This document shows, in pieces, positions 8,103 through 16,511 of a DNA stretch of 64,000 bases. Under the pieces are notes generated by a model, which saw nothing but the letters and a program-made list of their open reading frames with translations, did no database searches and was not told where the DNA came from. The stretch comes from Lentisphaerae bacterium WC36 (GTDB lineage Bacteria; Verrucomicrobiota; Lentisphaeria; Victivallales; SZUA-371). A program made the position numbers and the translations under genes. How positions within the stretch are numbered: the first letter of the stretch is position 1; each line of letters opens with the position of its first letter. The DNA lies in NCBI GenBank assembly GCA_020683205.1, contig CP085689.1, forward strand, positions 3,218,230-3,282,229. Direction: 5' to 3'.

Positions 8103-9296
8103 ATGGCTAAAAAAATTACAAAGGCAATGGCTTTAACATTTGCAACAGTAGTTGGTCTTTCGTTAAATGCCGCAGAAGTTAAAAAAGATGAAAAAGTAAC
8201 TGCTGAAAAAGCTCCAGTTGCGAAAGAAGCAAAAAAAGATATTTTTGCTGATGTCCCTAACGTTGTCGCAAAACTTGGCGATAGGGAAATTACTAAAGAT
8301 GAGTTAATTGGTGAAATTAAAGAAACTATTGCTCAAAATGCGAATTTTAAGGGACGCTCTGAAGAAGAAATTAATACAGTAATCAAACAAAATATGTTTG
8401 GTTTTTTAACTGGAATGATTAATAATGATATTCTTTTAGGTTTAGCTGCTAAAGAAGGTATTGTTCCAAGCGAAGTTGAAGCTAAAAAATTATTAGGTGA
8501 AGCGTGGAATAAGGCTAGTAAACAACAAAAAGAGATGTTTCAAGCTCAATTAAAGAAACGTGGAATGACTTTTAAAGATCACGTTGAAAAGCTAGCTAAA
8601 ACAAAGCAATTCCAAGAAGAAGCTGCTATTGAGCGTTGGGTTTTAAAATTTGTTATGCCTAAAGATGAAGAGTTAGAGAAATTAGCGAAAAAACAATACG
8701 ATGAAAATAAAGAAAAAGCATTTAAAATTCCTGCTACAAAAGAAGGTGAAGTTGTTGCTTCTCATATCTTGATTAGACCTGAGTTAGGTAATGATGAAGT
8801 TGCTAAATCAAAAGCGGCTCAATTAATTAAAGATATTAAATATGGTAAAATTACATTTGAAGAAGCTGCTCGCAAGAATAGTGCGTGTCCAAGTGGAGCG
8901 CGTGGTGGATCTTTAGGTTCTTTTGGGAAAGGCATGATGGCTGCTGAATTTGAAAAAGCTGCATTTGAGCTGGCTGAAGAAGCGATACATCCAGAGCCAG
9001 TAAAAACTCAATTTGGTTATCATGTTATTAGAAGAGATAAAGCTCAAAAAGAAGATAGTTATGTGTCATTTGATGAAGTAAAAGATAAAATTATATCACG
9101 AGTGAAGCAAGGCGAAATTCAAAAAAGAGTTACTGATATCTTAAATAAAGAAAAAGAAGCTCAAAAATTACAAGTTTTCATTAAAGAACCTGCTCCAATG
9201 AATATGCTTCCTCCTGAAATGTTAGAGCAGTTAAAGAAGCAAGCTGCAGAGCAACAAAAAAAGCAAAAGCAATCAAAAGAACAGCAACCTAAGTAA
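8103..9296 (+). CDS. Exported parvulin-type peptidyl-prolyl isomerase (PpiC/SurA-like)
   Basis: Periplasmic folding factor of 397 residues. Residues 1-23 form a signal peptide (Lys-rich start, hydrophobic core, cleavage near LNAA). A SurA/PrsA-like helical chaperone region spans about 50-200. The parvulin domain lies at about 218-312, with SHILIRPE at the start, GGSLGSFGKGMMAAEFEKAAF in the middle and FGYHVIRRD at the end. The C-terminal tail is rich in Gln and Lys. It is a single gene between a candidate promoter at 7964 and a strong terminator at 9348. Assistance with outer-membrane or secreted protein folding is the expected role. The family is certain, the client proteins unknown. Confidence 0.9.
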   Translation: MAKKITKAMALTFATVVGLSLNAAEVKKDEKVTAEKAPVAKEAKKDIFADVPNVVAKLGDREITKDELIGEIKETIAQNANFKGRSEEEINTVIKQNMFGFLTGMINNDILLGLAAKEGIVPSEVEAKKLLGEAWNKASKQQKEMFQAQLKKRGMTFKDHVEKLAKTKQFQEEAAIERWVLKFVMPKDEELEKLAKKQYDENKEKAFKIPATKEGEVVASHILIRPELGNDEVAKSKAAQLIKDIKYGKITFEEAARKNSACPSGARGGSLGSFGKGMMAAEFEKAAFELAEEAIHPEPVKTQFGYHVIRRDKAQKEDSYVSFDEVKDKIISRVKQGEIQKRVTDILNKEKEAQKLQVFIKEPAPMNMLPPEMLEQLKKQAAEQQKKQKQSKEQQPK

Positions 9297-9347
9297 TTTT
9301 TAGAAAGTTGTTTGTAAAAAATTGCAAGCTATTAGTTTAGTTTATAC

Positions 9348-9386
9348 AAGCCGATTGACAAAATAATTTTGACAATCGGCTTTTTT
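9348..9386 (+). terminator. Rho-independent terminator after the PpiC-like gene
   Basis: A 10-bp stem (AAGCCGATTG and CAATCGGCTT, about 9348-9357 and 9373-9382) encloses a second short stem and is followed by six T residues. Confidence 0.9.
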
Positions 9387-9502
9387 ATGCAATATTATTG
9401 AAATGAAGTATCAAAAAATTTATTGTTAAGAAAAGCGACAAAAAGGGTTAAGTTTTTATAGATAACAATAAAAATAAAGCAGTAAAGGAAGAGATTATTA
9501 AA

Positions 9503-10429
9503 ATGAAAAAAAGTAACAAGTTTTACTGTAGCTTGATGGCTACAGTAATTACTACTGTGTTAAGCAGTGGTTGTGTGTCAGAATGTGGGAAAAAATTGAA
9601 TAATAAGCCTTTAGGTATTATTAAAGCATCTGCATATGGAGAAAAAAAATTAGTTCAACAGTCGCCAATAAAAAATAATTGGCAATTGATTTGGAGTGAT
9701 GAGTTTGAGGATATCAATGGTGATGGCTCTTTGGATAGCTCAAAATGGGGTTATGAAGTTGGTTTTATTCGTAATAAAGAATCACAATATTATACAAAGG
9801 ATCGTCGTAATAATGTTCGAGTTGAAGATGGCAAGTTAATTATTGAAGGTATTAAGGAAGATTTTACGGCAAAAAATGGAAAGAAATCTTCATATACTTC
9901 AGGGAGTATTAATACATTAGGTAAGTTTTCATTTAAGTATGGTCGTATAGATGTGCGTGCTAAATTAGCTGGAGGGAGGGGGTGTTGGCCTGCAATTTGG
10001 ATGATGGGAACGGATAGAAAAAAATATGGTTGGCCAAAATGTGGCGAAATCGACATCATGGAATATGTTGTAAGTGGCAAAAAAGAAAATCCTCTTCGTG
10101 TTCATTCTACTGTACATGGACCAAATTATGACTGGAAAACTGAAAAAGAACCACGTACAGGGTATTTATTATTTGATAGACCTCCTACTGAAGACTATCA
10201 CGTTTATAGTTTAGAATGGAATCAAGATAGTATGAAGTTTTATTTTGATGGAAAGATGTTTTTGTCATTAAAAAATACACAAAATAAAGAATGGGTGTAT
10301 AGTAAACCATATTATATTTTACTTAATCTCGCACTAGGTGGATCATGGGGCGGAGAAATTGTTAATGATGATTTGCCAGCTAAGTATTACGTGGATTATG
10401 TAAGGGTTTATGAAAAGCTAGCAAAATAA
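9503..10429 (+). CDS. GH16-family glycoside hydrolase lipoprotein (laminarinase/agarase-like)
   Basis: Endo-acting glycanase of 308 residues. A lipoprotein signal ends at VLSSGC, so Cys24 is the likely lipidated residue and the enzyme is surface- or periplasm-anchored. The catalytic signature GEIDIMEY (181-188) gives nucleophile Glu182, assisting Asp184 and acid/base Glu187. The extra Met is the beta-bulge typical of laminarinases, agarases and carrageenases rather than lichenases. WSDEFED (65-71), GRIDVRAKL and GCWPAIWMM are other GH16 hallmarks. The exact substrate cannot be read from sequence; beta-1,3-glucan is the default. The HIT gene follows after 24 bases, so the two may be co-transcribed. 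Confidence 0.9.
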   Translation: MKKSNKFYCSLMATVITTVLSSGCVSECGKKLNNKPLGIIKASAYGEKKLVQQSPIKNNWQLIWSDEFEDINGDGSLDSSKWGYEVGFIRNKESQYYTKDRRNNVRVEDGKLIIEGIKEDFTAKNGKKSSYTSGSINTLGKFSFKYGRIDVRAKLAGGRGCWPAIWMMGTDRKKYGWPKCGEIDIMEYVVSGKKENPLRVHSTVHGPNYDWKTEKEPRTGYLLFDRPPTEDYHVYSLEWNQDSMKFYFDGKMFLSLKNTQNKEWVYSKPYYILLNLALGGSWGGEIVNDDLPAKYYVDYVRVYEKLAK

Positions 10430-10453
10430 AATTTAAACTTATAGAGAAATAAT

Positions 10454-10966
10454 ATGACGATTTTTAAGAATGAAGACCGCCCTATTTGGGCTCCATGGCG
10501 TATTGATTTTATTAGAGGGGAAAAGGATGATCAGTGTTTTTTGTGTAACAAAAAAAAATCTAAATATGATTGTTTTGATGAAGAATTGGTGATATATCGT
10601 GAAGAGTTGGTCTTTGTTATCTTAAATCGCTATCCATATAATCCTGGGCATATGTTGGTGTCGCCATACCGTCATGTTGGTGATTTAACTCAATTAAGCG
10701 ATGAAGAGCATCTTGCTGTTATGAAGGTAACTGCAAAGATGCAAGAATTGCTAGAATGTGTAATGCAACCAGAGGGTTTTAATATTGGATTAAACACAGG
10801 GAAATCAGCGGGTGCAGGCGTTGAAGATCATTTGCACATGCATATTGTTCCACGCTGGAATGGAGATAATAATTTTATGCCTGTTTTAGGGGGTAATCGA
10901 GTCGTTCCTGAAGCTTTAAATGCGACAGCGCAACTATTGCGTGAAGAGCTAAAAAAAATGGCTTAA
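10454..10966 (+). CDS. HIT-family nucleotide hydrolase/phosphorylase
   Basis: Histidine-triad protein of 170 residues that cleaves dinucleoside polyphosphates or nucleotide conjugates. The triad HLHMHIVPRW has His126, His128 and His130. The N-terminal C28-x2-C31 (CFLC) plus later Cys and His may bind zinc, as in the Ap4A phosphorylase-like branch. NRYPYNPGHMLVSPYRHV is the conserved substrate-side strand. A start in WAPWRIDFI context is typical of this branch, which is common in actinobacteria and PVC bacteria. Cellular substrate not determined. Confidence 0.9.
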   Translation: MTIFKNEDRPIWAPWRIDFIRGEKDDQCFLCNKKKSKYDCFDEELVIYREELVFVILNRYPYNPGHMLVSPYRHVGDLTQLSDEEHLAVMKVTAKMQELLECVMQPEGFNIGLNTGKSAGAGVEDHLHMHIVPRWNGDNNFMPVLGGNRVVPEALNATAQLLREELKKMA

Positions 10967-10992
10967 TAACTTGATGAAAAAAGGTAACATAA

Positions 10993-11058
10993 ATGGCTAC
11001 TAACACTTTAGTTAAGCAAAAAAAATATATTTATGTGAAAAAAAATAAAAAAAAATAA
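10993..11058 (+). CDS. Possible 21-residue lysine-rich peptide
   Basis: A short frame beginning MATNTLVKQKK and ending in a lysine run, with AAAAAAGG about 8 bases before its ATG. It runs into a poly-A tract, so its basic composition may simply reflect low-complexity DNA. It could be a tiny ribosome-associated protein, a leader peptide or chance. Not recognised. Confidence 0.2.
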   Translation: MATNTLVKQKKYIYVKKNKKK

Positions 11059-11067
11059 AAAAAAAAT

Positions 11068-11095
11068 TTGCATTGGAATGATAATGTATTAGATT
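11068..11095 (+). promoter_or_regulatory. Candidate promoter with A-tract for the tRNA-Leu, tRNA-Thr, tuf unit
   Basis: TTGCAT at 11068-11073, a 16-base spacer and TAGATT at 11090-11095. The 16-base spacing matches the rRNA promoters of this window. Immediately upstream, about 11019-11066, almost every base is A, which looks like an UP element. The proposed start lies about 30 bases before tRNA-Leu. Confidence 0.45.
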
Positions 11096-11131
11096 ATTAC
11101 TCCGAATTAAAACCGAAGTGGATCGCATTTC

Positions 11132-11216
11132 GCTCGGGTGGCGGAATTGGCAGACGCGCATGGTTGAGGGCCATGTGGAGTAATCCATGGGGGTTCAAAT
11201 CCCCCCCCGAGTACCA
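11132..11216 (+). tRNA. tRNA-Leu (anticodon GAG)
   Basis: The 85-base sequence folds as a class II tRNA with a long variable arm. The anticodon loop is TTGAGGG (anticodon GAG). The acceptor stem GCTCGGG pairs with CCCGAGT, with a G-U first pair, and CCA is encoded. GGTTCAAAT forms the T loop. Confidence 0.93.
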
Positions 11217-11292
11217 AAGTGTTTGCTGTATAGTAACCTGAATTGCGGCATCGGTTGAAGTCGTAACGGACTTAAAGAGGTGTGACGCTGGT

Positions 11293-11368
<76 letters not shown>

Positions 11369-11452
11369 TTTTTTTGCGCAAGAAAATGGTAAAAATAAGT
11401 AAAAAACAAACTTTAAAATCGGGCAACTAGTAATTGCCAGGAGGATGCCAGC

Positions 11453-12652
11453 ATGGCTAAAGAAAAATTTGAAAGAACAAAGCCACACGTAAATATTGGT
11501 ACTGTGGGCCACGTTGACCATGGTAAGACTACTCTTACCGCTGCTATCACTATGGTTCTAAACAGAAAGTTTGGATCAGGTGAAGTTTCTAACTATGAAG
11601 ATATCGATAACGCTCCAGAAGAAAGAGAGCGTGGTATTACAATTAATACATCGCACGTTGAGTACGAAACAGAAAAACGTCACTATGCACACGTAGACTG
11701 TCCTGGTCACGCTGACTATGTTAAAAACATGATCACAGGTGCTGCTCAGATGGACGGAGCTATTCTTGTGATCGCTGCTACAGACGGTCCTATGGCTCAA
11801 ACTCGTGAGCACGTATTATTGGCTCGTCAGGTTGGTGTTCCAGCTATCGTTGTATTCTTGAACAAAACTGACCAGTTAGATGACGAAGAGTTATTAGAAC
11901 TTGTTGAAATGGAAGTTCGTGAGTTATTATCAGAGTATGATTTCCCAGGTGATGATATCCCTGTAATCAAAGGTTCAGCTCTAAAAGTAACTGAAAATGG
12001 TGGCGATCCTGATGCTCCAGAATCAGCTTGTATTTTAGAATTAATGGATGCTGTTGATGAGTACGTTCCAGAGCCAGCTCGTGATGTTGATCAACCTTTC
12101 CTAATGCCTGTTGAGGATGTGTTCTCAATCGAGGGTCGTGGTACTGTTGTAACTGGTCGTATCGAGCAAGGTGTTGTGAAAGTTGGTGAAGAGATTGAAA
12201 TCGTTGGTATCAAAGAGACTACTAAGACAACTGTGACAGGTGTTGAAATGTTCCGTAAAATGCTAGACGAAGGTCAAGCAGGTGACAATGTTGGTTGTTT
12301 ATTACGTGGTACAAAGAAAGATGATGTAGAACGTGGTCAAGTATTAGCAAAGCCAGGTTCAATTACTCCTCATACTAAATTTACTGCTGAAATTTATGTA
12401 TTATCAAAAGAAGAGGGTGGTCGTCATACTCCTTTCTTCAGTAACTACCGTCCTCAGTTCTATTTCCGTACGACTGACGTAACTGGTATCATCTCTTTAC
12501 CTGAAGGTACAGAAATGGTAATGCCTGGTGATAATGTTGCAATCTCTGTTGAGTTAATTGCTCCTATCGCTATGGATAAAGGCTTACGTTTTGCTATTCG
12601 TGAAGGTGGTAGAACAGTTGCATCTGGTAGAGTATCTGAGATTGTTGAGTAG
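11453..12652 (+). CDS. tuf: Elongation factor Tu
   Basis: GTPase that delivers aminoacyl-tRNA to the ribosome; 399 residues. The G1 loop GHVDHGKT is at 19-26, followed by the switch region [37 protein letters not shown] (G3) and NKTD (G4). Domains 2 and 3 contain [13 protein letters not shown] and the C-terminal [21 protein letters not shown] is 8 bases before the start. Its codon use differs slightly from flanking genes, with more C-ending codons, as expected for a very highly expressed gene. It lies between tRNA-Thr and rpmG, a conserved order. No second copy is in this window. Confidence 0.99.
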   Translation: MAKEKFERTKPHVNIGTVGHVDHGKTTLTAAITMVLNRKFGSGEVSNYEDIDNAPEERERGITINTSHVEYETEKRHYAHVDCPGHADYVKNMITGAAQMDGAILVIAATDGPMAQTREHVLLARQVGVPAIVVFLNKTDQLDDEELLELVEMEVRELLSEYDFPGDDIPVIKGSALKVTENGGDPDAPESACILELMDAVDEYVPEPARDVDQPFLMPVEDVFSIEGRGTVVTGRIEQGVVKVGEEIEIVGIKETTKTTVTGVEMFRKMLDEGQAGDNVGCLLRGTKKDDVERGQVLAKPGSITPHTKFTAEIYVLSKEEGGRHTPFFSNYRPQFYFRTTDVTGIISLPEGTEMVMPGDNVAISVELIAPIAMDKGLRFAIREGGRTVASGRVSEIVE

Positions 12653-12681
12653 TCAATAATCATTTATTAGATGATAAATTG

Positions 12682-12702
12682 GGGCGTTCAAATTGAACGT
12701 CC
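12682..12702 (+). promoter_or_regulatory. Hairpin in the tuf-rpmG spacer
   Basis: GGGCGTTC (12682-12689) pairs with GAACGTCC (12695-12702) around a five-base AT loop, with one G-U pair. No T-run follows, so it is more likely a processing or partial attenuation hairpin than a terminator. Confidence 0.45.
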
Positions 12703-12736
12703 TGATATAATTAAACAAAATAAGGAATCTTTAATT

Positions 12737-12889
12737 ATGGCACGCGAAATTATTACTCTAGCATGTACAGAGTGTAAAAGACGTAATTACCAATCTAAAA
12801 AAGAGAAGCGTAATACTCCAGAGCGTCTAGAAAAGATGAAATTTTGCAAATTTGATCGCAAACATACCTTGCATAAAGAAACAAGATAA
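12737..12889 (+). CDS. rpmG: Ribosomal protein L33
   Basis: Small 50S subunit protein of 50 residues. The start at 12737 gives the family N-terminus [18 protein letters not shown] and has AAGGAA upstream; the longer frame from 12671 covers the hairpin spacer and is rejected. CTEC supplies the first zinc-type Cys pair. The second pair reads C-K-F-D, so one Cys is replaced by Asp, intermediate between the zinc-binding and zinc-free forms of L33. KHTLHKETR is the conserved C-terminus. Followed by tRNA-Trp and secE, the standard order. Confidence 0.95.
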   Translation: MAREIITLACTECKRRNYQSKKEKRNTPERLEKMKFCKFDRKHTLHKETR

Positions 12890-12953
12890 GCTATATTACA
12901 TAGCTTTGTAAAATTTTTTGCAAGTGATGACAGGATAGATAATGTGATTACGC

Positions 12954-13030
12954 AGGAGTGTAGCTCAGTTGGCTAGAGCAGCGGTCTCCAAAACCGCAGG
13001 TCGTGAGTTCGAGCCTCACCGCTCCTGCCA
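12954..13030 (+). tRNA. tRNA-Trp (anticodon CCA)
   Basis: 77 bases with acceptor AGGAGTG and CGCTCCT (one T-G pair), anticodon loop CTCCAAA (anticodon CCA), T loop GAGTTCGAGCC and encoded CCA. Located between rpmG and secE as in many bacteria. Confidence 0.96.
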
Positions 13031-13070
13031 TTTTCTATATATATTAACGAAGATTATTTGAGGCTGAAAA

Positions 13071-13265
13071 ATGGAAAAGGTATTGACCGTAATAAGAAAT
13101 TTTGTAACAGATACGAATGCAGAGTTAAAAAAATGCACGTGGCCTACTCGTGGAGAGTTATGGGAAAGCTCAATTTTAGTAATTATTACAATTGCTATTA
13201 CTACGTTGCTAATTTTTGCAATTGACAGGTTCTATATCAATATCTTTGAATGGTTAACCCGTTAG
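13071..13265 (+). CDS. secE: SecE, preprotein translocase subunit
   Basis: Single-span subunit that clamps SecY. The 64-residue protein has the amphipathic segment TNAELKKCTWPTRGELWESS, including the conserved K-x-W-P, followed by one membrane helix (about 34-52). The length is that of the short SecE type with a single helix, unlike the three-helix E. coli form. It lies between tRNA-Trp and nusG, the conserved position, and its partner SecY is at the left edge of the window. Confidence 0.95.
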   Translation: MEKVLTVIRNFVTDTNAELKKCTWPTRGELWESSILVIITIAITTLLIFAIDRFYINIFEWLTR

Positions 13266-13319
13266 GCCTTAGAGACAAATTTTAAATTGAGTCGAAAACA
13301 AATTTACTGAGGAAAAACA

Positions 13320-13892
13320 ATGCAAGAAGACCGTGACAAAGGATTCTGGTATGTAATACAAACTTTATCTGGACAAGAGAATAAAGTTTTTAATACAATC
13401 CAGAAGCAGTTAGAGCATGAAGATGATGATTTTCCCGTCTATGAAGTATTTATCCCGACCGAAAAAGTGACAGAAGTTCGTCAAGGTAAAAGAATTACTA
13501 CTACTAGAAAGTTTTTCCCAGGTTATATTTTAGTTCGCATGGATTTATATGATCCAGAGACTAATAAATTAGATGATAGAGCTTGGTATTTTGTGCGACA
13601 TGTTCAAGGGGTAATCGGTTTTATTGGCGGAAATGATGTTCCAGTTCCATTGAGCGAGGAAGAAGTAGAAGAACTGATGTTCCAAGTCGCCGAAGACGAA
13701 GAGAAAGCAAAACCAAAGATAAACTTTGAAGTTGGCGAAAATGTGACAATTAAAGATGGAGCATTTGCAAACTTTGAAGGTGTTATTCAAGAAATAGACG
13801 CTGAACGTGGCAAGCTAAAATTGATGGTATCAATTTTTGGACGTTCAACACCAGTAGAGTTGGAATTCTGGCAGGTAGAGCGTGAACAGTAA
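13320..13892 (+). CDS. nusG: Transcription termination/antitermination factor NusG
   Basis: Binds the RNA polymerase clamp and links it to Rho or the ribosome. The 190-residue protein has the NGN domain (FWYVIQTLSGQENKV, then RKFFPGYILVRMDL) and a C-terminal KOW domain (GENVTIKDGAFANFEGVIQEID). The HVQGVIGFIGG segment is also typical. It is about 10 residues longer than E. coli NusG because of an acidic stretch between the domains. GAGG lies about 9 bases before the start. It follows secE after 54 bases. Confidence 0.97.
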   Translation: MQEDRDKGFWYVIQTLSGQENKVFNTIQKQLEHEDDDFPVYEVFIPTEKVTEVRQGKRITTTRKFFPGYILVRMDLYDPETNKLDDRAWYFVRHVQGVIGFIGGNDVPVPLSEEEVEELMFQVAEDEEKAKPKINFEVGENVTIKDGAFANFEGVIQEIDAERGKLKLMVSIFGRSTPVELEFWQVEREQ

Positions 13893-13930
13893 GTTCGTGT
13901 TTTATGAATTTATAATAAAGAAAACTTAAG

Positions 13931-13977
13931 TCATGAAAGCAGTGGTAAAATTCCTGCCTATTTGGACCACGACATGA
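13931..13977 (+). promoter_or_regulatory. Structured leader before rplK, possible L1 autoregulatory site
   Basis: Two nested stems: TCATG (13931-13935) with CATGA (13973-13977), and GTGGT (13942-13946) with ACCAC (13966-13970), with an asymmetric internal loop of 6 and 2 bases. The position directly before the rplK ribosome site is where L1 represses its own operon in many bacteria. That this element binds L1 is inference. Confidence 0.4.
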
Positions 13978-13992
13978 TTAAGGAGAAATAAA

Positions 13993-14421
13993 ATGGCGAA
14001 GAAAGTTACAGGTGTAATTCGTTTACAGATTCCTGCAGGTCAGGCGAATCCATCACCTCCAGTAGGTCCTGCTTTAGGTCAAGCTGGTGTAAATATCATG
14101 GATTTCTGTAAGCAATTCAATGCTGCGACTCAAGAGCAAGCTGGTATGGTTACTCCAGTAGTAATTACAGTTTATCAAGATCGTTCATTTACATTTATCA
14201 CAAAATCTCCACCAGCTGCGGTATTAATTAAAAAAGCTGCAGGTTTAGCAAGTGCTGCTAACAAGCCTGGTAGTGAAGTAGTTGGTTCAATTACTGTTGA
14301 GCAAGCTAAAGAGATTGCAACTGTGAAAATGAATGATTTGAATGCTCGTGACATGGATGCAGCAGTGCTCCTAATTAAAGGTACAGCCAGAAGTATGGGA
14401 ATCGAGGTGAAAGATGCGTAG
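13993..14421 (+). CDS. rplK: Ribosomal protein L11
   Basis: Stalk-base protein of the 50S subunit that contacts translation factors. 142 residues, normal length. [22 protein letters not shown] is the conserved proline-rich N-terminal domain and FCKQFNAAT follows it. The C-terminal RNA-binding domain contains [21 protein letters not shown] and [16 protein letters not shown] sits 6-8 bases upstream. The stop overlaps the start of rplA by 8 bases, indicating translational coupling. Confidence 0.98.
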   Translation: MAKKVTGVIRLQIPAGQANPSPPVGPALGQAGVNIMDFCKQFNAATQEQAGMVTPVVITVYQDRSFTFITKSPPAAVLIKKAAGLASAANKPGSEVVGSITVEQAKEIATVKMNDLNARDMDAAVLLIKGTARSMGIEVKDA

Positions 14422-15106
14422 AAGTAAATTATACAAGTCACAGCTTTCAACTATCGAAGAAAATCGCGTATACGATATTCTTGATGCTGTTAAAGCTCTT
14501 AAAGAAATGCCTCAGCCAAAGTTTAATCAAACTGTTGAAGTTGCGTTTAAACTAGGTATCGACCCAAGAAAATCTGACCAAACTGTTCGTGGAGCAATTC
14601 CATTACCAAAAGGTACTGGAAAAGAGGTTTCTGTATGTGTAGTTGCTACAAGTGCAGAAGCAGAAGAGGCAAAAGCTGCTGGTGCAGATTTTGTTGGTAT
14701 GGAAGACATTATTGAGAAGATCAAAGATGGCTGGTTAGAGTTTGATGTATTAATCGCGACTCCAGAAGCTATGAAACAAGTTAGACCATTAGGTCGTCAA
14801 TTAGGACCACGTGGTTTGATGCCTAATCCAAAAACTGGTACAGTTACAGAACAAACTGGTAATGCTGTTAAAGAAGCAAAGGCTGGTCGTGTTGAATTCC
14901 GTGCTGATCGTGGTGCATGTGTTCATGTTCCAATTGGTAAAGTTTCATTTGCTGCTGAAGATTTAGTAGAAAACTTTGAAGCAGTGTTACACGCAATTGA
15001 AGCTGCAAAACCTGCAACTGCAAAAGGTGTTTATATTCAAAGTTGTGCTGCTACAGCGACAATGAGTCCATCAGTTAAGATTAACTTAAAACAGTATGCG
15101 AGGTAG
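14414..15106 (+). CDS. rplA: Ribosomal protein L1
   Basis: 50S stalk protein that helps eject deacylated tRNA; in many bacteria it also represses its own operon. 230 residues. Motifs: [50 protein letters not shown] and [16 protein letters not shown]. The start overlaps the end of rplK by 8 bases. rplJ begins 3 bases after its stop. Confidence 0.98.
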   Translation: MRRSKLYKSQLSTIEENRVYDILDAVKALKEMPQPKFNQTVEVAFKLGIDPRKSDQTVRGAIPLPKGTGKEVSVCVVATSAEAEEAKAAGADFVGMEDIIEKIKDGWLEFDVLIATPEAMKQVRPLGRQLGPRGLMPNPKTGTVTEQTGNAVKEAKAGRVEFRADRGACVHVPIGKVSFAAEDLVENFEAVLHAIEAAKPATAKGVYIQSCAATATMSPSVKINLKQYAR

Positions 15107-15109
15107 ACA

Positions 15110-15628
15110 ATGAGATTTGAAAAGCAATATGTTGTAAATTACATTGGCGACCTAGTGGAAAATTCAGCGTTTGTTTATTTTGTTAGCTATAAAGGTTTAG
15201 ACGTAACAAAATTTAATGAGTTCCGTGATGAGCTTTTTAAGCAAAGTGCAGAATGTCACGTGATGAAGAATCGTCTAGTCACAAAAGCTGCTGAATTACG
15301 TAATCTTGATGATTTAGCTGCCCTTAAGTTAGCTGGTGACACTGCTATGGTTTGTGGTACTGGTGATGCTGGTGCAGTTGCTAAGGTAATTAAAGAGTTT
15401 GCAAAAGAAAATGAGCAATTAGCTGCAAAAGCTGGTTATATTGATGGTTCAGTACTAACAGCTGCAGATGTAGACGCTATTGCATCTCTACCAAGCAAAG
15501 AAGTTCTTCAAGCACAATTACTTGGCTTACTTGAAGCTCCAAAACGCAACTTTGTTAGCGTGCTTAATAACTCTGTTACAAGCATTGTTAATGTTGTTAA
15601 TGCTTACAAGAACAAGATTGAAGAATAA
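15110..15628 (+). CDS. rplJ: Ribosomal protein L10
   Basis: Anchors the L7/L12 dimers to the 50S stalk. 172 residues. The N-terminal RNA-binding domain has FVYFVSYKGLDVTKFNEFRDELFK and the conserved KNRLVTKA segment. The C-terminal helix binding L12 is ALNNSV-like (VLNNSVTSIVNVVNAYKNKIEE). The start codon follows rplA by 3 bases with GCGAGG as ribosome site, so it is likely coupled to rplA. Confidence 0.96.
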   Translation: MRFEKQYVVNYIGDLVENSAFVYFVSYKGLDVTKFNEFRDELFKQSAECHVMKNRLVTKAAELRNLDDLAALKLAGDTAMVCGTGDAGAVAKVIKEFAKENEQLAAKAGYIDGSVLTAADVDAIASLPSKEVLQAQLLGLLEAPKRNFVSVLNNSVTSIVNVVNAYKNKIEE

Positions 15629-15690
15629 GATATATATTTTTATATAAAAAGAATAAATAATAATAAATATAACATATGGAGGCATTTAAA

Positions 15691-16092
15691 ATGTCTGAAG
15701 GAACAAAAGTAGAAGTTACAGAAGCTATGGAACAAATCATTAGCTCAATTGAAAACATGACTGTTTTAGAACTTTCAAATTTAGTAAAAGCTTTAGAAGA
15801 TCGCTTAGGCGTATCTGCAGCAGCTCCTGTAGCTGTAGCAGCAGCAGCTCCTGCAGCTGGTGGCGAAGCGGCAGCTGAGAAAACTGAATTTGATGTAATC
15901 TTAACATCTTTCGGCGACAAAAAAGTTGGCGTAATTAAAGAAGTTAGAAATATCACTGGTCTTGGTTTAAAAGAAGCTAAAGAATTAGTTGAAGGTGCTC
16001 CAAAGGCTGTTAAAGAAGGCGTAAGCAAAGACGAAGCTGATAAAATTAAAGAAGCTTTAGAAGCTGCTGGTGCTTCTGTTGAAGTTAAATAA
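15691..16092 (+). CDS. rplL: Ribosomal protein L7/L12
   Basis: Multicopy stalk protein that recruits GTPase factors. 133 residues from the start at 15691, chosen because GGAGG lies 11-15 bases before it; an in-frame ATG at 15676 overlaps that ribosome site. The N-terminal dimerisation domain ([19 protein letters not shown]) is followed by an alanine-rich hinge. The C-terminal domain is [42 protein letters not shown], and the final [10 protein letters not shown]-like end. A strong hairpin follows at 16124. Confidence 0.97.
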   Translation: MSEGTKVEVTEAMEQIISSIENMTVLELSNLVKALEDRLGVSAAAPVAVAAAAPAAGGEAAAEKTEFDVILTSFGDKKVGVIKEVRNITGLGLKEAKELVEGAPKAVKEGVSKDEADKIKEALEAAGASVEVK

Positions 16093-16511
16093 ATTAATTT
16101 ATTTTATTTCAATTTAGATATTTACGGTGAGAATGCCCTTAAAAGGCGTTCCACCGTTGTTGCGTCTAAAAAATAGTTGTTTTTTAGGGGCAAATTTTCT
16201 GTATTTAGGAAGGGAAGGTTGATTTAAGTTAGTTGTTTTTAAGAATATACATAATTTTTATGAATTGTGAATAGTATAAAAGTAATTGATTTAAAATACT
16301 TTTATTAAATGAATAATTGAATAAATTTAATTTTTCAATATACTGGGAATCAGTCAGATAGATTTTTAGAACAAACAGATTTTCAGAGTGTGTGTTGCTA
16401 GTGATGACAGGTGTTATTGCTGCAGAAAATGTAACAAATTGTTACAATTCGACTTTAATAAGATTCAGGAGAAAATCCTGGAATAAAATTTAAAAGTAGG
16501 AAGAAAAAAGA
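16093..16511 (+). other. 419-bp rplL-rpoB spacer with several inverted repeats
   Basis: No gene is visible. Besides the hairpin at 16124-16157 it holds a 9-bp inverted repeat ATAAAAGTA (16276-16284) and TACTTTTAT (16297-16305). A 6-bp palindrome TGTAAC...GTTACA lies at 16430-16446, and a small hairpin CAGGA...TCCTG at 16466-16480 just before the rpoB ribosome site. No clear consensus promoter was found. The layout suggests control of rpoBC relative to rplJL at the RNA level. Confidence 0.6.
16124..16157 (+). terminator. Strong hairpin after rplL (attenuator or RNase III site)
   Basis: ACGGTG (16124-16129) with CACCGT (16152-16157) and GAATGCC (16131-16137) with GGCGTTC (16145-16151) form a 13-bp stem with one bulged A, one T-G pair and a 7-base loop. 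No T-run follows. In E. coli this junction has a partial terminator and an RNase III site, so a similar role is likely. Confidence 0.6.

Noticed and set aside
15597-16028. 143-residue minus-strand frame opposite rplL
   Set aside because: Antisense to a highly conserved gene; the alanine-rich part merely mirrors the L12 hinge.
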